From: F23-D06 sp045130275
Lineage (GTDB): Bacteria; Bacteroidota; Bacteroidia; Bacteroidales; WCHB1-69
Length of the DNA: 64,000 nucleotides
NCBI GenBank assembly: GCA_045130275.1
Contig: JBGUPL010000021.1
Span: forward strand, 1-64,000
Direction of reading: 5' to 3'
Shown piece after piece: positions 59,291 to 64,000 of this stretch. Below the pieces are notes generated by a model. The model did no database searches, was not told the DNA's origin, and saw nothing but the letters and a program-made list of their open reading frames with translations. Both the position numbers and the translations under genes were made by a program. Each line of letters opens with the position of its first letter. The stretch's first letter is position 1.

Positions 59291-60712
59291 TTAGAATTGG
59301 AAATAAATGAATGGGATTTGTTCCACGGAGGACAGGGCGATGATGGCGAAGAGCAGGAAAGTGTAAATGCCCCAGCGAACAATGGTTTTCTGGTTCCCGC
59401 ACCATACGTCGAAGCGGCTTTTGCGGATGAGAATGTCCGCTATTATGAAGAGTATCAGCGCAATCCATGCTATTGGCGAGACTTGCAACTGATTGTCCAT
59501 GGTGCCGTTGTGGAACAGCGCGGTAAAGAGGTCGTGCAGGTTCCCGAAAGAGGTCGCCCGGAATACACTCCACAAAAGTGTAACGATTACAAAAGTTTTG
59601 GCAACATTGCAGATGTTGATGATTGTCCGGCCGGTTTTGCCCTCGATTTTGTCGAAAAGATGGATGTTGCGGAGACCGCGTTCCATTATCAGCAATACTC
59701 CGTATGCGAATCCCCATATCATAAAAGTCCAGTTCGCGCCGTGCCAGATACCGCATACCGTGAAAACTATCAGCGTGTTGAGTGCCCAACGCGGGACAGC
59801 GACGCGGTTGCCGCCGAGGGGAATGTAGAGATAGTCGCGGAACCAGGTGGACAGCGAGATGTGCCACCGGCGCCAGAATTCCTGTATGCTTCCGGACAGA
59901 TACGGCGTTTTGAAGTTGTCCATCAGCGAGAATCCCATCGTCAAGGCGCATCCGAGCGCGATGGTCGAGTATCCGAAGAAGTCACCGTAAATCTGGAACG
60001 AGTAGAACAGCATACCCAAAAGGATGTCGCTGCTGCTGTAATCGAATGGACTTTCGTAGATTTTGTCCACGTAGGCCCCGAGGTTGTCGGCTACCACCAT
60101 CTTGAGGAACAGTCCGAACAGGATGAGTCTCAGTCCGTTGGCGATATTATCGTAATTCAGTTCCTTCTGTTCGTGCAGCTGCCGGAGCAGGTTTTGCGGC
60201 CGCTCGATGGGGCCTGTGACCAGTTGCGGGTAGAACATCACGTAGAGGGCGTAGTAGCCGAAATGCCGCTCCGCCTTCTGGTTGCCGCGATAGACCTCGA
60301 TGACGTAGCTCAAACTCTGAAAAGTGTGGAAAGAAAGGCCGATGGGCAGGGCGATGTCCAGAATTTTCTGCGGGTGTGACCATCCGAAATGTTGCGCGAG
60401 AGCCACGAGATTCGCACTGCAGAAATTCAAGTATTTGAAGATGAAGAGCACTAAGCATGTGGATACGATGCTAATCACCAGACAAGTCTTTTTGCGGGGA
60501 ATGTCATCCTTCCATTTCTCAATCAGGATGCCGGCGGAGTAGTCTATAAGTATGGTAATCAGTAAGATGAGGATGTATTTCGGAATGAACCACATGTAAA
60601 AGAAGCAGCTGGCGGCCAATAGGAGTAGCCAGCGCCATTTCTGCGGCATCAGATAGAAGAGCAGCGTGACGATCGGGAAAAAAATCAGAAATTCAATCGA
60701 GTTGAAGAGCAT
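59291..60712 (-). CDS. MBOAT family O-acyltransferase
   Basis: A 473-residue polytopic membrane protein (about 10-11 helices) of the AlgI/DltB type. The conserved segments are the S-F-H-T-F-Q-S-L-S-Y region, G-P-I-E-R, F-W-R-R-W-H-I-S-L-S-T-W, and V-C-G-I-W-H-G-A-N-W with the active-site His. It moves acyl (probably acetyl) groups across the membrane for a surface polymer. The ATG at 60712 is used, because the longer reading to 60739 enters the -7 box at 60737-60744. It is the first gene of the pair. Confidence 0.92.
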   Translation of the reverse strand: MLFNSIEFLIFFPIVTLLFYLMPQKWRWLLLLAASCFFYMWFIPKYILILLITILIDYSAGILIEKWKDDIPRKKTCLVISIVSTCLVLFIFKYLNFCSANLVALAQHFGWSHPQKILDIALPIGLSFHTFQSLSYVIEVYRGNQKAERHFGYYALYVMFYPQLVTGPIERPQNLLRQLHEQKELNYDNIANGLRLILFGLFLKMVVADNLGAYVDKIYESPFDYSSSDILLGMLFYSFQIYGDFFGYSTIALGCALTMGFSLMDNFKTPYLSGSIQEFWRRWHISLSTWFRDYLYIPLGGNRVAVPRWALNTLIVFTVCGIWHGANWTFMIWGFAYGVLLIMERGLRNIHLFDKIEGKTGRTIINICNVAKTFVIVTLLWSVFRATSFGNLHDLFTALFHNGTMDNQLQVSPIAWIALILFIIADILIRKSRFDVWCGNQKTIVRWGIYTFLLFAIIALSSVEQIPFIYFQF

Positions 60713-60736
60713 TTCTAAGGGGTTGAATTCGGGCGG

Positions 60737-60744
60737 CAAAGATA
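60737..60744 (-). promoter_or_regulatory. -7 box for the MBOAT operon
   Basis: TATCTTTG followed by C on the minus strand, 24 bp before the ATG. Confidence 0.7.
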
Positions 60745-60752
60745 CAATTTTA

Positions 60753-60790
60753 ATGGTTATTGGTTATACGTTATTGGTTATTGGTTGTTG
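60753..60790. repeat. Heptamer array between divergent MBOAT and transglutaminase genes
   Basis: GGTTATT units with a 7-bp period and minor variants. Confidence 0.65.
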
Positions 60791-60835
60791 AAGACAAGTT
60801 TCAAGGTTTCAGGTTAGAGAGAACGGCAAAAAGTG

Positions 60836-60843
60836 TATCTTTG
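60836..60843 (+). promoter_or_regulatory. -7 box for the transglutaminase-like gene
   Basis: TATCTTTG followed by C, 33 bp before the ATG at 60877. Confidence 0.7.
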
Positions 60844-60876
60844 CACTTGTATTTTTTGTAATAAATATATTTGGAT

Positions 60877-63519
60877 ATGAATCGTAAAATATTCCGTTTG
60901 TTAGCTCTTAATTTCTTGATTTTAACTGTTTTACCTGTGATGACTTTTGCGCAGAACGACTATTGGGCGGCGGTTCAACAGGATTACATTAACCGAACTG
61001 ACATCTCGCAGGAGGTGCGTGACCAGGTCGGCATGTATAATCTGAAATCTGCGGAACAGAGTCGCAATATGTACCGCTATCTCATGTTCCTATACGCCTA
61101 TATGCCGCAGAGCGACCTCGCCGACTACGATTTCGGCTTTTTCGAGCAGCAAGTGGCAACGGCCATGGAAGCACGGCGCACTTTCTCTTGGGGCAAGACA
61201 ATACCTGACGACATTTTCCGTCATTTCGTGGTCGTCTATCGCGTGAACAATGAGAATCTGGACACAGCGCGGTCCTATATTTTCCATCAGCTGAAGAACC
61301 GCATCAAGAATATGAGTATGTACGATGCGGCGTTGGAGGTGAACCATTGGTGTCACGAATATGTTGATTATCAGCCTGCTGATGCAAGAACATCGGCGCC
61401 GTTGGCCACGCTGAAGACCTCGCACGGGCGTTGCGGCGAGGAGAGCACCCTCACGGTGACGGCCCTCCGTGCCGTGGGCATTCCCGCCCGCCAGTGCTAC
61501 ACCCCGCGCTGGGCGCACTGCGACGACAACCACGCCTGGGTGGAGGTCTGGGTCGATGGCAAATGGTACTTCCTCGGCGCCTGCGAGCCCGCACCCGCCC
61601 TCAATATGGGCTGGTTTGCCAACGTCTCCACGCGTACGATGATGGTGCACACCAACGTCTTCGGCCGCTACGAAGGTCCGGAAGAGGTTAACAAGCGCAC
61701 GCCTTACTACTCCTGCATCAACCTGCTCTCCAACTACGCTGACACCGCCACGGCCTACGTCACCGTCTATGACAAACGCCATCTGCCCGCCCAAAACGCC
61801 TCCGTGTGCTTCAAACTCTACAATTATGCAGAATATTACACCCTTGCAGAGGTGAAAACCGATGAAAACGGCCGTGCAAAACTCAACACCGGTCTCGGAG
61901 ACCTGTTGGTTTGGGCGAAACAGGGCGACGACTATGCCTACGCTCAGCTCGACCTGCGCAAGCAGGACCATTTGGTGCTGATTTTGAGCGACAAAGGCCC
62001 GAACCCATGGATGTCGCCCGCAGGCAATCTGATTCAGCGATTCGATATTGTTCCGCCGGTGGGCAAGCCGTTGAACAACAATGTGAGCGCCACCGCGCAA
62101 CTGGCTTGCGAGAAGCGGATGGCCAAGGAGGACAAGATGCGCGAAGCCTACCGCAAGACTTTCCCCACCAAGGCGCAAACGGCAAAATACAAGAACGAAT
62201 ACTTCACCGCGGATGAGTTTTACGACGTGATTCACCGCAGCGAGGGCAACCACTCGGAAATCATCAAATTCCTGCAAAACCACAGCAAAAAGGTGGATGG
62301 ACTTTATCTGAAAGAGTTTGTGAAAGCATTGGCGGACAAAGATTTGCGCGACACGAAAGCGGCGACGTTGGAGAGCCAGCTCGTAAGTTACAAAGCAGGC
62401 AACTATCCGGTGGAGGTTTTCATCAAAGGTATCCTGCCCGCCCGCATCTCCAATGAACTGATCCGCGACTGGCGTCACGACCTGCGTGAGGTGCTTGTTA
62501 ACAGCCTCCCCGGTAATTCCAGCCCCTCTGTTAATCAGCTGATTGACTGGACAAAACGCTATATCACCGTAGATCCGCTTTGCAACTACTACAACTGTCC
62601 GATCAGCCCGATGGGGGTCTTCAAGACCCGCCGCGCCGATGCGCACTCCCGCGACATCTTCTTCGTGGCCGCCTGTCGCAGTCTCAACATCCCGTGCTAC
62701 TTGGACAACGCCTCCAACATAATTTACGTATGGAAAAACAATGATTGGCAGGAGGTTACGTTCGAGGAAGAGACGACCACTCCGAATGAGAAGTTGGCCA
62801 CGCTGACCTTGCACAACCCGAAAGGTTACACCTACTACATCCATTACACGTTGCAGCGTTTCGAGAACGGCGAGTACGTCTCCTACGACTTCGAAGGAGA
62901 CCCGCGTGTGGAGGTCCGCGACATAGTTCTCAACCTTCCTCCGGGCAAATATTGTCTCTCTTCCGGCAACCGCTACAGCGACGGAGAGGTCCTTTCCGAG
63001 TTGCGTTTCTTCACCTTGAAAGAAAAGGATGAATACACTATCACGATTCCCGAATTGGTGCCGCGCAATAATACTTACGGCCATTTGGATATGAATATTA
63101 ACAAACTGAATAACAAATCTTTATCGGATATACTTAAAGAATCAGGTAAAGAAAAGATGATCCTCTGTTTGGTGGCTCCCGGCACCGAACCGACCAACCA
63201 TATGGCCAAGGAAATCGCTGCCAAGAAGGCCGATTATGAGGCTTGGGGCGGCAAGGTTTTACTGGTGGCCAACAACGGCAACTGGAAGAAAGAAAAGAAC
63301 CAGCCCGCCAATGTGGAGGTGGTTTCCGCGAAGGTCGGTGACCTGACCGAGAGCGTTTTGGCGGCTCTGAAGAATGCTGTTCACGACGGCACCCTGCCGC
63401 ACACCACTGGCGAGCGTCCGGTCTGCCTGGTCCTCGACAAAGACGGCAACATCCTCTTCGTTTCCGAAGGTTACCACATCGGATTGGGGGATTTGTTGTT
63501 GGAGGGAGTTAATGGTTAA
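60877..63519 (+). CDS. Exported transglutaminase-like multidomain protein
   Basis: An 880-residue protein with a signal peptide (1-25). The papain-like transglutaminase core (about 120-245) has the nucleophile Cys186 in H-G-R-C-G-E-E-S and His219 in N-H-A-W-V-E-V-W. The usual third residue position reads G-A-C-E-P. A beta domain follows (about 275-360), then a long region with a second, degenerate transglutaminase-like stretch (about 570-640). The C-terminal domain (about 750-880) looks thioredoxin-like but has no C-x-x-C. It probably cleaves or cross-links peptides in the periplasm. The substrate is unknown. Confidence 0.8.
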   Translation: MNRKIFRLLALNFLILTVLPVMTFAQNDYWAAVQQDYINRTDISQEVRDQVGMYNLKSAEQSRNMYRYLMFLYAYMPQSDLADYDFGFFEQQVATAMEARRTFSWGKTIPDDIFRHFVVVYRVNNENLDTARSYIFHQLKNRIKNMSMYDAALEVNHWCHEYVDYQPADARTSAPLATLKTSHGRCGEESTLTVTALRAVGIPARQCYTPRWAHCDDNHAWVEVWVDGKWYFLGACEPAPALNMGWFANVSTRTMMVHTNVFGRYEGPEEVNKRTPYYSCINLLSNYADTATAYVTVYDKRHLPAQNASVCFKLYNYAEYYTLAEVKTDENGRAKLNTGLGDLLVWAKQGDDYAYAQLDLRKQDHLVLILSDKGPNPWMSPAGNLIQRFDIVPPVGKPLNNNVSATAQLACEKRMAKEDKMREAYRKTFPTKAQTAKYKNEYFTADEFYDVIHRSEGNHSEIIKFLQNHSKKVDGLYLKEFVKALADKDLRDTKAATLESQLVSYKAGNYPVEVFIKGILPARISNELIRDWRHDLREVLVNSLPGNSSPSVNQLIDWTKRYITVDPLCNYYNCPISPMGVFKTRRADAHSRDIFFVAACRSLNIPCYLDNASNIIYVWKNNDWQEVTFEEETTTPNEKLATLTLHNPKGYTYYIHYTLQRFENGEYVSYDFEGDPRVEVRDIVLNLPPGKYCLSSGNRYSDGEVLSELRFFTLKEKDEYTITIPELVPRNNTYGHLDMNINKLNNKSLSDILKESGKEKMILCLVAPGTEPTNHMAKEIAAKKADYEAWGGKVLLVANNGNWKKEKNQPANVEVVSAKVGDLTESVLAALKNAVHDGTLPHTTGERPVCLVLDKDGNILFVSEGYHIGLGDLLLEGVNG

Positions 63520-63612
63520 AGGTTAAAGGTTAATGGTTAATGGTTAGTGGTTAATGGTTAATGGTTAGTGGTTAATGGTTAGTGGTTAATGGTTAATGGT
63601 TAATGGTTAGTG
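63511..63612. repeat. Heptamer array after the transglutaminase-like gene
   Basis: GGTTAAA, GGTTAAT and GGTTAGT units, about 14 copies. It begins inside the last codons of the gene and provides its stop (63517-63519). Confidence 0.88.
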
Positions 63613-63672
63613 GGGTGGGACATTTAATTGCAGGTTACAAGTCAAAGATTATTTAATCAAATAAAGTCAACA

Positions 63673-64000
63673 ATGAAAAGAAACGGAGAACCGACAAGAC
63701 ATTTTTTCACGTATTATAACCGGACGATTCCGGAGAACTGGAATGCGCCGGCGCTGACGGATTATAACGGCACGACAAGCTATACTTATGGTGAGATGGC
63801 GGCGCGGATGTTCAAACTTCAGATCCTGCTGGAGCAGGCTGGGGTGGGGCGTGGCGACAAGGTGGTGATTTGCAGCCGCAACTGCGCCAACTGGGCGGTT
63901 GCGTTGCTGGCCATTGCCGCCAACCAGGGCGTCATTGTTTCCATCATGGATGCTTTTGCCCCGAACGACATCATTGGGCTCACCAACCACTCCGACGCCA
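63673..64000 (+). CDS. AMP-binding acyl-CoA synthetase (partial, C-terminus outside window)
   Basis: The first 109 codons of an ANL-superfamily enzyme. The order F-F-T-Y-Y-N-R, then S-Y-T-Y-G-E-M-A, then G-V-G-R-G-D-K-V-V-I-C-S-R-N-C-A-N-W-A is the standard N-terminal pattern of acyl-CoA and acyl-acid ligases. The catalytic motifs lie beyond the window. It is a different protein from the ligase at 15.7-17.4 kb. The ATG at 63673 follows about 60 bp of non-repeat sequence with no clear -7 box. Confidence 0.88.
   Translation, partial: MKRNGEPTRHFFTYYNRTIPENWNAPALTDYNGTTSYTYGEMAARMFKLQILLEQAGVGRGDKVVICSRNCANWAVALLAIAANQGVIVSIMDAFAPNDIIGLTNHSDA

Noticed and set aside
61090..63084. A 664-codon minus-strand reading opposite the transglutaminase-like gene
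   Set aside because: The plus-strand gene has a signal peptide, promoter and catalytic motifs. The antisense reading has none.

Overview
The window looks like a chromosomal segment of a Bacteroidales-type bacterium (Bacteroidota). Many genes are preceded by the Bacteroidota -7 element (TAnnTTTG, usually TATCTTTGC or TATTTTTGC). Other markers are type IX secretion genes (porX, porT, and a protease with a C-terminal Por-type sorting domain), a GWxTD protein, an Omp28 lipoprotein, an HU-CCDC81/SPOR protein, DUF4954, and an ftsH-LUD-cdsA operon. Most of it is ordinary housekeeping sequence of moderate GC content. I cannot name a genus.

Layout. 1-5.2 kb, minus strand: partial ychF, an Nfu-type Fe-S protein, and a tight operon of T9SS protease, WbqC-like protein and polytopic GT-C-like membrane protein. 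5.3-9.3 kb, plus: rsfS, ftsH, LUD protein, cdsA. 9.4-15.5 kb, minus: an archaeal-type gatE-gatD pair, tadA, nth and a membrane LytTR regulator. 15.6-21.3 kb: acyl-CoA ligase, then on the minus strand malic enzyme, AI-2E-family permease and acyl-CoA reductase. 21.4-33.9 kb, plus: TlpA-like protein, OPT transporter, deoxynucleoside kinase, kdsB, HU/SPOR protein, pssA, LOG protein, holB, BatD-like protein, Omp28 and a 2-hydroxyacid dehydrogenase. 34-45.4 kb: nitroreductase, DUF4954, a secreted protein, porX, tRNA-Ser(CGA), pepD, a barrel/lipase/lipoprotein operon and an NfeD protease. 45.4-48.9 kb is an AT-rich defence island: an AbiE-like pair plus a MunI-type restriction-modification system with its own controller gene. 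49-64 kb: a heptose-7-phosphate kinase, porT, glyS, GWxTD protein, a PglC-like transferase, a HerA-like ATPase, ansA, cutC, an MBOAT/SGNH O-acylation pair, a large transglutaminase-like protein and the start of a second acyl-CoA ligase.

Functional themes: envelope building (cdsA, pssA, kdsB, heptose kinase, PglC-like transferase, MBOAT, WbqC), type IX secretion (PorX, PorT and one cargo), tRNA and protein quality (GatDE, TadA, tRNA-Ser, GlyRS, RsfS, FtsH), and phage defence.

The most unusual signals are: (i) GatD and GatE, normally archaeal, standing together as an operon; (ii) short tandem arrays with a period of about 7 bp in most gaps between transcription units, with different unit sequences but the same period; (iii) a modular palindromic element of about 150 bp whose two ends recur at 13.6 kb and 56.4 kb with different interiors; and (iv) the MunI-like C-R-M cassette.
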